Below are positions 40,001 to 54,968 of a stretch of 64,000 bases of DNA, piece by piece. The translations under genes were made by a program, and so were the position numbers. The notes below the pieces were generated by a model. That model was not told where the DNA came from. It did not search any database and saw nothing but the letters and a program-made list of their open reading frames with translations. Every line of letters starts with the position of its first letter. Within the stretch, counting starts at the first letter, position 1. The stretch is from Cololabis saira (Eukaryota > Chordata > Actinopteri > Beloniformes > Belonidae), in assembly GCF_033807715.1 (NCBI RefSeq), contig NC_084592.1, positions 23,693,501 to 23,757,500 of the forward strand, read 5' to 3'.

Positions 40001-40500
40001 ATTAATGCCTTTTATACTCTTGTCACTGTTACTATAAAAGTAATGGAGTATTAAGTGGAACTATGTAATCAAAGAGGTTATAATAAGTTGCTCACCATCG
40101 AATAAAACGTTTTCTCCATCTCCATCATTCTCCAAGTCCGACACCCCAAGTAAAAAGAATAGATCCTTAAGACATTGTCCTCAATTATAAAAATCTGGGA
40201 CAATATGCAAAATCTAATTACACTTTATGTTAGTTCCTGTCTGCTTCATTTTTTAACATACATCCACTTGCATTTCAGGCCTGCAGCACCATCTAAAAGA
40301 ATGTTAGTGTGAAGCAATTTAATGCTATTAAGAAGGTAAAAGAAGAAGAATGTATTTCAAACAGGGGATTTCAACAGGTGATTCACACTATGATTTGATG
40401 AAAAAAACTATTATCCATGAAAGGCCGAGTCTGAGGAGCAAATGTGGGCAGAGGATCTCCACTTTGCTAGCAAATAACAAAAAAAAGTATGTTAAATGTT
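37068..40500. other. Intergenic, no gene recognised
   Basis: AT-rich sequence. The part at 38340-38470 has several TAATTA/CAATTAA cores and could be regulatory, but this is weak. No repeat family or gene is identified. Confidence 0.55.
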
Positions 40501-40506
40501 TAACGC

Positions 40507-41000
40507 GGGGCTAATTCAGGCCAATGAAGGTCAAGGACTCAATACCGAGTCCCATGACACCACCCACGACTCTCTATGTTAAACCATTCAAAAGTTATGG
40601 CAGAAAATCGGGACAACCAATCAGAAGAAGGGGCGGGGCTAATTAAGGCCAACGAAGCTTAAGAACTCAGTACAAAGTCCCATGACACCATCCACGACTC
40701 TCTATGTCAAACCATTAAAAAGTTATAGCAGAAAAAAGGGACAACCAATCAGAAGAAGAGGCGGGGCTAATTCAGGCCAATGAAGGTCAAGGACTCCATA
40801 AAGAATCTGACGACACCACCCAGGACTCTCTATGTCAAACCATTCCAATGTTATAGCAGAAAATCGGGACAACCAATCAGAAGAAGGGGCGGGGCTAATT
40901 AAGGCCAACGAAGCTTAAGGACTCATTACAGAGTCCCATGACACCACCCACAACTTCCTATGTCAAACCATTCAAAAGTTATGGCAGATAAAAGGATTCT
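40507..41000. repeat. Four-unit 128-bp tandem repeat
   Basis: The anchor GGGGCTAATT occurs at 40507, 40635, 40763 and 40891, an exact 128-bp spacing. Units 1 and 3 share CAGGCCAATGAAGGTCAAGG; units 2 and 4 share AAGGCCAACGAAGCTTAAG. So the array is two copies of a 256-bp dimer. Each unit also has ACCAATCAGAAGAAG and CTCTCTATGT motifs. It forms the left part of the Helitron-like block. Confidence 0.93.
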
Positions 41001-41002
41001 AG

Positions 41003-42400
41003 GGGGCGCTGTTGAGCCGCTAGGCCACGCCCATTAATGCAAACCATGAAATATCAAATTTATCGCCAAGTCTGGCTTGCATGCAAAATTTGGTGACTTT
41101 TGGAGAACTATCAAATATGGACCAATCAGATGAAGGGGGGGCGCGCCTTTTGGCGTCTAGCGTCGCCACGGTAACACTTTTGAAAGAGAAAAGTAATGCG
41201 TGGTGTCGCAGGATGTAGACGCACATTTTGATGTATAACACACCTGGGTGCACGTTACGGTTCGGGCTGAATTAACTGCCGAAGGAATGGCATAAATTTC
41301 GCCAAAATGACACAATTTATTCAAAATGGCCGACATCCTGTTCGGTTTTGGCCATGGCGCCAAGAGACTTTTCTTTAAGTTGGGACATGATACAGGTGTG
41401 TAGCGATTTTCGTACATGTACGTCAAACCGTATTGTGGGGCTTGAGGCACAAAGTTTTCCGGGGGGCGCTGTTGAGCCATTTTGCCACGCCCATTAATAC
41501 AAACCATGAAATATCAAATTTATCGCCAGGCCTGCCATGCATGCAAAATATGGTGACTTTTGGGGAACTATCAAATATGGACCAATCAGATGAAGGGGGG
41601 CGCGCTTTTTGGCGTCTAGCGTCACCACGGTAACGCTTTTGAAAGAGAAAAGTGATGCGCGTCATCGCAGGATGGAGACGCATATTTTGATGTATAACAC
41701 ACCTGGGTGCACGTTACAGTTCAGGCTGTATTAACTGCCGAAGGAATGGCATAAATTGCGCCAAAATTACGCGATTAATTCAAAATGTTCAAAATGGCCG
41801 ACTTCCTGTTTGGTTTCAGCCATGGCGCCAAGAGACTTTTCTTTAACAGACATGACTCGACATGATACAGGTGTGTAGCGATTTTCGTGCATGTACGTCA
41901 AACCGTATTGTGGGCCTTGAGGCACAAAGTTTTTTTCTGTCTGGACCAATCAGATGAAGGGTGGGTGCGCTTTTTGGCGTCTAGCGTCGCCACGGTAATG
42001 CTTTTGACTGAGAAAAGTAATGCGCGTTGTCGCAGGATGGAGACGCACATTTTGATGTATAACACACCTGGGTGCATGTTACGGTTCGGTCTCTGAAGCG
42101 GCTGAAGAAATGGCATAAATTTTGCCAAAATTACACGATTAATTCAAAATGGCCGACTTCCTGTTCGGTTTCGGCCATGGCGCCAAGAGATTTTTCTTTA
42201 AGTTGCGACATGATACAGGTGTGTACCTACTTTCGTGCATCTACGTCAAACCGTATTGTGGGGCTTGAGGCACAAAGTTTTCTAGGGGGCGCTGTTGAGC
42301 CATTTTGCCACGCCCATTAATGCAAACCATTAAATATAAAATTTTTCGCCAGGCATGGCTTGCGTGCAAAACTTGGTGACTTTTGGGGCATGTTTAGGGG
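41003..42400. repeat. About 460-bp tandem repeat, 3+ copies
   Basis: GGGGCGCTGTTGAGCC occurs at 41003, 41463 and 42286. The first two units are 460 bp apart and nearly the same throughout: ACCAATCAGATGAAGGG, GGCGTCTAGCGTC, ATGGCGCCAAGAGACTTTTC and TCAAACCGTATTGTGG. A third copy (about 41929-42285) lacks the first roughly 110 bp. The last is cut short and runs into the 3' terminus. Frames of 60-116 residues repeated across units are by-products. Confidence 0.9.
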
Positions 42401-42499
42401 GGCAAAAAGGCCCCTCCTTTCGTCAGAAGAAAGAATAAAGAAAAATTCCTACAGATACAATAGAATCTGCCTTCGCACTGTAAGTGCGAAGGCCCTAAT

Positions 42500-44499
42500 T
42501 AGAAAAAGACAAAAATGTAATCTTTAGCTTACAGTATAATACAGGTAGCAAGGGACTGTATTAATCCTGAAATGTCCTTTTTAAACTGCAAAAGAGATTG
42601 TTTTTATTACTTTGACTTCTTTCAACAACAAATATAAATTGATCTGCCTGTAAGAAAAACATACACGAATATATTAACTTTGGCTAACAAGTGCAAAGGA
42701 TTAATTAGAAATTCAGAAGTATCAATTTTTTTCTGTTTTGTTATTCTGAATGATTCCAAAGAGAACATGTTTCTAGTGTAAATTCAAATGTTCAGAGACA
42801 AAAAAGCTGTCAGACTGATCTGGTAGAAGTGCTCCCTGACCGCTTACCTGTGGTCATCTGCTTCACAAGCCTAAACTTACATGGAATTTTATGGAATTTC
42901 TTTTCATACAGGACAAGGGCTCAAGACTTCATTGATCTCTGATCCCTTTGGTAAGCCTTTGTTAAGCACTATAATACACAGCTGCTTTTGGAAATGCCAC
43001 ATCTTTATTGTGAAAGATAATAAGCAATGAATGAATGATGGTTATATAAATCAGTATTCCAAATGTATTTTGAAAGAAATGGGCAGCAAAAGCCGGCTCT
43101 GTGATGGCATGTTGTTTTATCAATCCCTTTGGCAAATGTCATATGCTCTTTTGCAATGGCACTCCTAATGCTGAATAGTACATAGCAATTTTAGAGCAAC
43201 TCAGACTGGCTAGAGGAAGACATCTTTTCCAGGGATGTCCATTCATTTTTTCCACAAGAGAATGCAACACCACATTCTGCACAAAAGTCATGGCTAAGGA
43301 AGGGTGGTGCCTTCCAGCAGGTCTGACCTGTTCCCAACAGAGAATGTGTGCAGAATGAATAATGCAGCAATGCTCCTTACAATGAACCCAGGTTTGCGAT
43401 AAGGAGAAGGAATCTCAACATTTCAAAGTGGCAAAGGTTTTACTGTCTTAACCCTGTTTGGAATGTGTTGCAGGCCTGGAAAGTCACATGCCCCCCAGGT
43501 CTTGATATATTAACACATTTTTAATTGACATCCATAATTATTTTCCATTTTCTCCAGGATACAAAGAGAAGATACAGGAATCTGGCCCTCTTAACCTAAA
43601 TAGAATCACAATTGCAAACATCTGTACATGACTCAAAGAGTTAAATCTGTGCTTGGTTCTGAGGGAAGTTGCACTAAATAATGACTTGGGTGTGTATTCA
43701 TTTCTTTCTGAACATTGTGTGGTTTTATTTTGAGTACATATTGTGAACATCTAGAAAGTTTGGGCTTGCCATGTCCAAATCCTACTATGGCGATATGATA
43801 GAGTTTGAGTCTTTGCCAAAGTCTTCTGTTATACCAAAGAAGATCTCCAGAGAGGTACTGTAACTGTTTAGTGCAATTTGAGAACACAAATGTACAAACT
43901 ATTAGTTCCAGATTTCCTATGCTGCTTTCCTGCCAACTCCCTAAGAGAATCCCCAGTGGATGGCCAAGTGAGATAGTGAAAGAGATAGTGAGATAATAGG
44001 CGCTTGCATACTGACAATCTGTAATATTTGCTTGCAAATTCCACCAATTTTACCCCATTGACTTCTACATACTGGTCCAGGTGAGGCAGAAAAATTTACA
44101 TTGGATTCCCTTACATACATAAAACCAGCTTTCTGGAAACAAAAGTGCAATTTGACATCGTCTGTGTGAAATATGACGTACATGTGCACCAGTAAAAGCT
44201 AGAACAGGAAATACTGATGGTGCGGTTAGCTTTGTACATGTCACTTTGTTCCGTCACTTTGTGCACATTAAATCAGTATTTTCTTACCATGTTAATGTCA
44301 TACATAACACTGTTAACTGTTGGTGACCAGAGCTGTTGGGAAGGATCCCCCCACAGTTTGTAGTAACCTAAATGTAGCAGTCATTTCTGATTTTTTCCAC
44401 CAAAACAGTATTTGAAACAGGATATTCTGCTAAAACATTTGCCAACAGCTAGAGTGGACTGGCTGATAGAGCTAGTTGTGATGGCAAGCTTTGATTTGG
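42500..44499. other. Intergenic, no gene recognised
   Basis: Unremarkable AT-rich sequence. No gene or repeat family is seen. Confidence 0.6.
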
Positions 44500-44650
44500 C
44501 ATAAGGTGGGCGTGTTCCAGTCGGCTCCCATGGCTGTTTTTTTCGCCCATTTACAACATGGTGCCAAATTGAAAAAGGGGCTTCAAAATCGCTCTTCAGA
44601 AAACACATGGAAGGTCTGTCCAGTAATTTCAGTCTATGGTTTTCACCAAG
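44500..44650 (-). repeat. Dispersed repeat related to the one at 1.4 kb
   Basis: On the minus strand this reads TTTTCTGAAGAGC, GATTTTGAAGCCCC, then ACCATGTTGTAAATGGGCG and GGAACACGCCCACCTTATG. A variant of the first motif appears on the plus strand at about 1406-1430 in the erbb4 intron. The wording matches a frequent fish repeat I recognise but cannot name. Confidence 0.5.
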
Positions 44651-47683
<3,033 letters not shown>

Positions 47684-47805
47684 ACGCTTCATCTGACATT
47701 ATTACTAGAAAACTTAAAAGGAGCTTGAGGCCGGATTGTGGCAAGATTTATGAAAAAAATCCGTATACATTTTAAGTTTTCTAGTAATAATGTCAGATGA
47801 AGCGT
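47684..47805. repeat. Perfect 36-bp inverted repeat, 50-bp loop
   Basis: Arms 47684-47719 (ACGCTTCATCTGACATTATT onward) and 47770-47805 are exact reverse complements over all 36 bases. Part of the left arm plus the loop (47711-47766) pairs again, with about five mismatches and one gap, with 48066-48122. So one sequence is present in three related orientations. This looks like one MITE nested in or rearranged with another. Confidence 0.92.
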
Positions 47806-48122
47806 TCCAAACCCAAAAGAATGAGCCCTCTAGTGTATCTCTCCTTTGCCTTGAACAGGCTGTGTGCTGCAAAATGTGCTGCAATTCGGTCCCGAATTTC
47901 CCGCACTGGGCTGCGGATGAGACGTCACACGACGCTGCATGAGCGTTCTCCCCGTTCTCCCGTGCCAGCTTCACTGTTGGCTGCAGTACCCCCGACGGCC
48001 ATCGTGGTGAAGGGTGGCGCTATAGAGTCTCATTTCTTAAAAGGAGCCTCAAGCTCCTTTAAAACGTATACGAATTTTTTTCATAAATCCTGCCTCAATC
48101 CTGCCTCATGCTCCTTTAAGTT
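47711..48122. mobile_element. MITE-like element with about 57-bp inverted ends
   Basis: The left end AACTTAAAAGGAGCTTGAGG and following bases to 47766 are mirrored by 48066-48122, ending ATGCTCCTTTAAGTT. About 300 bp lies between. A further short AAAGGAGC/GCTCCTTT hairpin lies near 48040. The inner part has moderate GC and a chance frame. No transposase is present. Confidence 0.6.
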
Positions 48123-48869
48123 ACATTATTGTCAAATAGGTCTGTGGGATATTAGTTATCAGATAAAGAAATAAAACTCTTTTTAGTGGGTATTTCAGTG
48201 TCCAACTGATGAATAGCTGCCATAACTGGGAGTTGTGTCCTTCAGATGAATTTAAATTCATATGTACATCAATCACTATCCCTTTTTTTCATAACAAATT
48301 GATTGCTCTGATTATTTCATGTGATGTCCTTGTTGATGTGACTCAGTGTGTGAATTAATTCATAAACAAGAAGAAATCTATAGAGTTGCATGAAAAAAGA
48401 AAAAAATCAATGACTTGAGCTCAGCAGTGCCGTTGACAAGGACTGGATTTCTGTGTTTGTCTGGGATCTAAAGGACTTGTTGGATTCAGTGTGAGTAGCC
48501 ACTGATCCGAAAGAGGACAAATCTGTGAAAGGAGCCGGATTTGACATTATAAGAGAGGATGTCTGACACCCGACCCAGAGAAGAGAGAGGAACTGGATAG
48601 CTGAAGTCTGTGCCTTTATTTCTACTTATGGAAACTCCAGGAATGACAACGAAGTCCACAGTCCTAGAGGGATATTTTCTTATGGGAAAATACAGCACAG
48701 ACTTTAAAAATGTATAAAATCAGGCATGTGTATTACAGAACCTTCACGTGGAGTGATGTAACCTCACCTGTTTAGACATCTGACATTTTCTGTCTGTTGC
48801 TGCCTTTTCTACTGAGGTGTGTGCTGTCATGATCAAGATCTGAAATGTCAAATGGTCTTCAGAGAAACC
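48123..48869. other. Intergenic, no gene recognised
   Basis: No recognisable gene or repeat. The frames are short and unremarkable. Confidence 0.55.
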
Positions 48870-49875
48870 ATGTGAATGAGTCTGATTTTGGCAGGTTCAG
48901 GATATAGTCCAGTGAAAACCAGCTCAAAGACCATCACACAGTTTCATCCCATTAACAGCAAAGACCTGCAGGACTTCTTAAATCAACTGAACTCCTTCTA
49001 TTGCTCTTTAGACATCCTGCCAACTATTTTTTTTTCAAAGATTTCTCACTTGTCGTTAATGTTGGGTGTGTTCCCAGAGCCTCTGAAAACAGCTGTCATT
49101 AAACCACTGATGAAAAAGGACAATTTTGACAAGACACAAAAGAACAACTATAGGCTGATCTGAAATCTTTGATTTTTAAGTGAGGTAATTGAAAAAGCAA
49201 TTTTTCAAAAAGGTCAATTACTTTTTAACACAAAAGAACTGCTACGATGTCTCCCACGCAAGTTTTAGACGGCACTGACTACTTTGAGCAAAGTGTTTAA
49301 AGACATATGCTTGAATAAGACAGCGGGAAAATGTCAGTCTTAGTACTGGATCTCAGTGCTGCATTTGATACAGTATCTGTATCTCAGAGAAGAGACTTCA
49401 AAATACAGTCACTGAAATAGTTTAGGACCAAAATACATCAGAGACTTTTGCCTTTTCAAGCATCCAGACCTCTCACGTCTTGGCCCAGGTCTTCTCTGCG
49501 TCCCCAGCATCAGAACAAAATATGGAGAAGCAGCACTCAGGGTTAATGTCCCTCAGATCTGGAACAAACTTCCTGAAAATTGCAGGAATGCTGAAACCCT
49601 CAGCTCTTTTAAGATCAAGGTTAAAAATTAATTGGTACACAGCTGCCTTTGACTGAATTATTTAAACCAATCTCAATTTAAATCCAAACAATGTTAATAC
49701 CAGTACTACACTGTAACTCTAGCTCAAGTGTAACCTCTCTTTATTATGCCACACTGCACTGTGACTCAAAATGTTTTTGTTTTTTTCTGTTTACTTTTCA
49801 TGTTTTTCATTATGTAAAGCACCTTGAATTGCCTTGCTGCTAAAATGGGCTATACAAATAAACTTGCCATGCCTT
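48870..49875 (+). pseudogene. L2-like LINE relic (RT fragments and 3' tail)
   Basis: Translation gives FPEPLKTAVIKPLMKKDNFD followed by KNNYRLI, the conserved N-terminal RT motif of L2-type LINEs. Then comes SVLVLDLSAAFDTVS (around 49333-49377), the first catalytic-Asp motif region. Further on are fragments like GPKYIRDFC and VPQIWNKLPENCRNAETLSS, typical of the C terminus. The 3' end has TGTAAAGCACCTTGAATTGC and GGGCTATACAAATAAACTTG, the classic L2 tail. Stops, frameshifts and deletion of the central RT show it is dead. Confidence 0.88.
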
Positions 49876-51600
49876 CCCAGATTAGCAAAAGAGTCACAAT
49901 GAGACTATGGCAGTATGTGGCTGCCACACACAGTAAAAAACCTTTTATCTTTCATCAAGTTCAAAGCCTCTCTGACAACACAGAACCTTTAGGGCTTCAT
50001 CGAACACAGTTACATTTACCATTAAATATACTAAGTATACTGTTCCCATGGCAACCTAAAACATAGACTGATGCACCATTTAAGATTGTGTCATTTTTCA
50101 AATGAATGTGTAGCCACTGAAATCCAACTCGAGTGTCTGATCAGATGCTTTTAACTCAATATTAACATTTTGTGTTAGATAAAAGCTGACTGTTTAATAA
50201 AACGCCTGGCCTCATTGTCACTTCTGGGATCAATATAGCGTATCTGTAAATCATTGTAAAACACAGAATCTGCTTACCCAACGTAAATGTGCAGAACTAA
50301 ATACAGATGTCGGGGTGTGATTTTGGAACTACTGCAGGTCCAGAAGTAACTTTAGTCCAGTGTGAATAGTACATAATAGTATATTTGACTATTGTAAATC
50401 CAGTTACATATGCACAAATGACTACTTTGTTAAATGTGAACATTTTCGGGTTAGGTGGTGATTTATCTGTTCAGTTTTTTTTTCTCCCCCAACTATGAAT
50501 AGCTTGAAAATGTGGGAGGGAAAAAAAACTGGCTGGGGGCCCAAATAATCGTAACCCTCCACAGGAAGATAACAGAAAATTACTTCTAATTTTTCCTGTC
50601 TTTTCAGTTTTCTCTCTCGAGATAAAGTATTGAAAAGGAGCCCCTTTTTATCTTTCTTTTCAGCTAAATGAACCTGTTGTGTAGGTGACAAGAGAAAAGA
50701 CATTCATCCGTCGGCTGATGTTCCCTCTTACATCTCCCTAGTCCATCTCTGGAAGCGCAGAGACCTGCAAAAAGTCCATTAAGGCCTATCTTAATGAAGA
50801 GGGGTGGGACACAATGGCACCTTTGGAGAGGCGACTGGTGATCAGAGAGGGAGATGGGGACTCCAGCTCTTCCACAGATTCCCTTTTAGTCAATTTGAGG
50901 TTTTGATTTCATCCTGTACTAGTGGGACATTACAGCGTAATGAATCGAGAAGCAGCACCATCGACTAACCAATCTTGAATCAGCATAATCGCAACCGTTT
51001 TTATTTTTGTTCACATTCTTATTCGTTGGCCATGTATAAAGTGTCTGTTCATGTTAAAGTTTTTTTTTTGTTTTTTGTTTTTTTAATTCAAATGCACAAT
51101 GTTGAGAAAATAATGAGTAATTATCTGGTGTACTGAATACAACTGAAGATGAGATTTCCTTTGGTTATTACTAACACAAAGTCTGTCATTAAGATAAAAG
51201 AGGAGCAGCATTAAACAAAGTGCAAAAGTGAAATACTGCAACTGTAATAAAATTACAGTTCCATTTGCTGCTTTAAAACATTCTTGCATACACCATAATG
51301 TGCTCACTACTCAATAATCACTGAAAGTACCTTTTAAGAACGCCGAGTCAAAAATGTAACATGAAAGAACACTGCTTCCAAAAATGGGTTCCATTTCATC
51401 CACTATATACGTGAAAATGCTTTTATGAGTAAGCTACTGCTTTAGTCAGCGTTCTATATGTTGATAGTCGCTGTTAAATATTGAACCCTTTGGCATTTTT
51501 GCAGTGTACCTGGTTTATAATCAGAGATGAATGCAGGCTGGACTGCCGTTCCAGTAAGAGAATTGAGCAGCTGCTTCTCCGAAACCTTGATTCAAAACAA
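49876..51600. other. Intergenic, no gene recognised
   Basis: AT-rich, with T-runs near 51061-51085. No gene or repeat family is identified. Confidence 0.55.
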
Positions 51601-52030
51601 GTCATAGCAATGTTTTTTTTTTTTCTCAACCTTTGTTTTGCTGCATTTTGGTTTTCTTTTCTCATGTTTTTCTTGGTTTGGTCTCGTTTGTTTATGTTCC
51701 TTCTTGACTTACTTCCTCTTTTATTTTGACTAACTTCCTCTTTTATTTTGAAAGTCTGCTTGGTTTTTTAGTTCTGTTTTACTTCACTTTCCCAATCTGT
51801 GTCTCCCCAGCTGCTGCGAGTATATATTTTCTTGACTTTTTCCCTTTATGCTGCATCTGTATTTGTATTCTGTGTGTTCATTGCCATGCATTTCCTCCTG
51901 TGCCTACTTTTTTTTTCTTTTTAAATGACCAGTTCCATTGGTTTTCCATTAAAAGGACTTGTTTACTACTCCTGCCCCCCCAGATCTCCTGCATTTGGGT
52001 CCTCACCACACATCATCATAACATTTGCTA
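51601..52030 (+). repeat. T-rich fish repeat, retroelement-tail type
   Basis: Very T-rich sequence with a small direct duplication (ACTTCCTCTTTTATTTTGA near 51710 and 51729). It then has CATTAAAAGGACTTGTTTAC, CTCCTGCCCCCCC and CTCCTGCATTTGGGTCCTC. The closing order resembles a frequent teleost repeat end that I recall but cannot classify. Confidence 0.45.
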
Positions 52031-53401
52031 ACATTATACCATCTTAAATGACACATTGTATCCGTAGTAACTGCTTCTATGTCATTTTAAATCGCCTCTG
52101 ATTGTCTGAGACCTGTTAGGGAGGTTAGGTTCTCTTGTTCCCAAGTCCTCCTGGTTCTCCTGTGTTTGCATTTTTTTCACAATAACATCAAAACAATGTT
52201 AAAAATCTAGACCTAATAACATAATTACATTCAAGTCTTGTGACCCCATTTGAATACATAATGGAATTAAAAGCGGGAGTTAAAAAAGGCACTGCATTTT
52301 CACACGGAGAACTTCAGCGAGATCCATAAATGATCAGAACCTTGTCGAGGACAAGTACATACATCAAAGTATTCCAATTTGAATTTTCCAGATGATTAAG
52401 ATCTTCACCATGTCCCTGAGGGTAAGTCCAACCATCATTTTAGTCAATTGTATTTGCAGCCTCATTCTTTGATTCAGTCATCACTGCTCAAGACAATAGA
52501 AGAGGAGTGGAACAGACATCAACTAGTAAATTAATAGCTTTTACTTTCATCTCTGTTCTCGCTTCATAAACCTGAAATGTCACCCTGACTTTCTCTACAC
52601 AACCCTCCACAGGGAGGCTGGGAAGTGGTATTCCCATGTTGGCTGTTCCTTTTTGGAATTGATATCATCATCATTAGAATCAAAATAAAGTATTCATTGG
52701 CTTACATTATGTAATCCTACAGGTTTTACTTTTTTCCCCACTTTTTATATTTTAGGCTTTGAGGTGTAGCTATCTGCCTGTGATGGGGATGTGGCGTATT
52801 GAATGAGAAGTCCCAACCTGTTTCCACTTTCTCTCTGATGAACGGTGAGTCAGGTTGACATCTGTTTGCACAACTAAAGACTCTGAAAGTAATCACTGAG
52901 CTTCAGTAACTTTTTTAATGTTGTTTTTCTATATTTGGCAGTAACATCAAATGATCAAATTTATGCTGCTGATACAGTATTTTTATTAAATGTATTTATA
53001 TACATTATACTTTAAATATTGGCGAAAGCTGATAATCCCTCCTCATTTACTCTTGTCACCTGTTTGAATCATTGTACAATAAAGCTACATAGCAGCCAAG
53101 CACTGAGGCAAATTAGTGCTGGTTTGTCTGATACGCTTCCAAGTTAAATACAATAATTTAAAACGGATTAATCTGGAACAAAAAAAAGGTGTCTAGTAGA
53201 TTTTAAATCTGAATTTTGGAGACTACAGAGTTGCACAAGCCATGAGAGGACACTGATTCCCCACGCACAATCCTCTCACTGGAAATGGTTAAACTCATTG
53301 AAACACAGTGTTGTTTTTGTTCATTAACAATGAGCTGTCACATATTTTTTTTTTGTTTGGGCGGGGAGGGTTAGAAAGCAAAGACTATCTGAATCCATGT
53401 T
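52031..53401. other. Intergenic, pre-L1 flank
   Basis: No gene recognised. The sequence ends at the 13-bp L1 target site AAAGATCCTCCCT. Confidence 0.6.
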
Positions 53402-53544
53402 AAAGATCCTCCCTGACTTCCGGTATGGCGGTGAGCTGAGTGGACGCGTGCTGACCTGCTCTGCTACCCTGTTGGCTAAATCCTTCTTAAATATTGCATT
53501 TGAATTATCGAAATACCTCCATTTCGATAAATAAAGTTACGGTA

Positions 53545-54474
53545 ATGCCGGCGTCACAGAAAAAAATCAGTCAAGGGCGAAGCCAAACTCTTCAGGCTAA
53601 ATTGTCGGACTTTAAGGCGTCGAGTTCTAGCAATAAAGCCTCATCTAGCACCATGGACTCCCCAGCAGGTGCTGGCCCGACTCCGAGGGAAGAACCAACG
53701 GATGGAGGCAGCGATGAGACGGCGGGCGAGGCCGGTCCCATGTCGGCTGCCATTCTGACTGCTATCAAAGACATGAAAACTGAGTTTTCCACCAGGTTTG
53801 ATGGTGTTTTGTCCGCTATTGAAAGCGTCAGGAAAGACGTCACTGACTGTACGGAGCGGGTCACGGAGGCAGAAACGAGGATTTCAACAACTGAAGATAA
53901 TGTTGCCTCGCTCCAAACAAAAGTAAAAGTCCTAGAAAACAAAAATAAAGACTTGGAAGAAAAACTACTGGACCTGGAGATGAGATCAAGGCGCTCCAAT
54001 TTGAGGCTGGTCAATTTACCGGAGGGAGCGGAGGGGGAGGACGCGTGCGCCTTCTTGGAGAATTGGCTGCCGGACGCGCTGGAGCTCCCGCTGGGGCGCA
54101 CCAAGCTGACGGTGGAGAGAGCGCACAGGATCGGACCGAGCGCACGCAACAATCCTTCACCCCGCACGCTGATTATGAAGTTTTTGGACTTCAGGGATAA
54201 AGAACTGGTGACAAGAGCAGCCAGAACAAAAAGAGAAGTGCGATACAAGAACCAGACAGTGCGGTTTTACCAGGATGTGGCGGCAGGTGTTCACAAGAAG
54301 CAGAAGGAGTTTGACGAGGCGAGACGGCAGCTCCGCGCAATGGGACTCCGTTACGGCATCATCCCCCCCGCCCGCCTGATTGTGACTTATAAGGAACGGT
54401 CCCACATCTTTAACAACCACGTTGAAGCGGAAGACTTCATCAAACGGATCAGGTCAGAAGTGAGACCAGGCTGA
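53545..54474 (+). CDS. L1 ORF1 protein (RNA-binding)
   Basis: About 309 residues from ATG 53545 (MPASQKKISQGRSQ); an in-frame ATG at 53494 adds 17 residues of 5'-UTR-like sequence, so I prefer the later one. The order is a Ser/Lys-rich N terminus; a coiled coil at roughly residues 70-145 with heptad-like VTEAETRISTTEDNVASLQT and LENKNKDLEEKLLDLE; then an RRM-like part starting RRSNLRLVNLPEG with VERAHRIG; and a C-terminal domain (RFYQDVAAG, RRQLRAMGLRYGI). This is the L1 ORF1p layout: a trimeric nucleic-acid chaperone that coats its own transcript (family knowledge). No stops or frameshifts are seen. Confidence 0.92.
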   Translation: MPASQKKISQGRSQTLQAKLSDFKASSSSNKASSSTMDSPAGAGPTPREEPTDGGSDETAGEAGPMSAAILTAIKDMKTEFSTRFDGVLSAIESVRKDVTDCTERVTEAETRISTTEDNVASLQTKVKVLENKNKDLEEKLLDLEMRSRRSNLRLVNLPEGAEGEDACAFLENWLPDALELPLGRTKLTVERAHRIGPSARNNPSPRTLIMKFLDFRDKELVTRAARTKREVRYKNQTVRFYQDVAAGVHKKQKEFDEARRQLRAMGLRYGIIPPARLIVTYKERSHIFNNHVEAEDFIKRIRSEVRPG

Positions 54475-54968
54475 ATTATTAAGAAAAGACCTGTCTCACG
54501 CTTTACTAAGTAGAAGGTAACAGCTGATGAGAAGAAAATAATGCGCAAGATTGAGGCGAGCTTGCAATAAGTTTAATGTTAAATATATACTTCTGTTATA
54601 TGATGTTTATTAGCCTAAAGTATGCTTAAGGATAATACTCAGGGCTTATAATTATGACGTAACTGTTAGTGCGTTAGTTTTGCTTCTTTTTTTCCTTCTC
54701 TCTTTATAAGCAACAGTTGAGAGGCAGAATGCATCTTTGGCAACTGTCATCTTGTTAACTTTAATATAACTGATGGGGTTAAACTAACCCACTTGTTCAT
54801 ATCTGTTCAGACTCTCCTTAGTGAGTCCAGAGAGTGAAATTTGACTTAATAAATAATAATAAAAGGAGGATGTCTATGAAAGAAAATGTTTAAAGTTTTA
54901 TGGTAGCATAAGAGTGTACGGTTAATGTAATATCATTTGTTTTTTTTAGCTCAGTAATACTGTCTTAC
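54475..54968 (+). other. L1 inter-ORF spacer, left part
   Basis: AT-rich non-coding L1 sequence between the ORF1 stop and the hAT insertion. Together with 56388-56592 it gives an original spacer of about 0.7 kb. It ends with the hAT target site TGTCTTAC (54961-54968). Confidence 0.8.

Larger units (their letters stand above)
40490..42498 (+). mobile_element. Helitron-like non-autonomous element
   Basis: The block of two tandem-repeat systems ends with a perfect 11-bp stem (42469-42479 and 42483-42493, loop GTA), followed by C-CTAA and then T. A GC-rich hairpin just before CTRR and a 3' T is the Helitron signature (family knowledge), though the usual spacer to CTRR is longer than the single base here. 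The AGGGGGGCAAAAAGGCCCCT region leading to it is typical of a common fish repeat. The 5' TC end was not located, so the left edge is approximate. Confidence 0.5.

Noticed and set aside
40507..41000. Regular 128-bp repeats as a possible CRISPR-like array
   Set aside because: The units are tandem with no unique spacers, diverge throughout and lie in a eukaryotic repeat block.
41020..42128. Several similar 60-116 residue frames as a gene family
   Set aside because: They are the same frames recurring in each 460-bp tandem unit, with no protein-like features.
53592..54420. 218- and 87-residue minus-strand frames
   Set aside because: They are antisense to L1 ORF1 and have no family resemblance.
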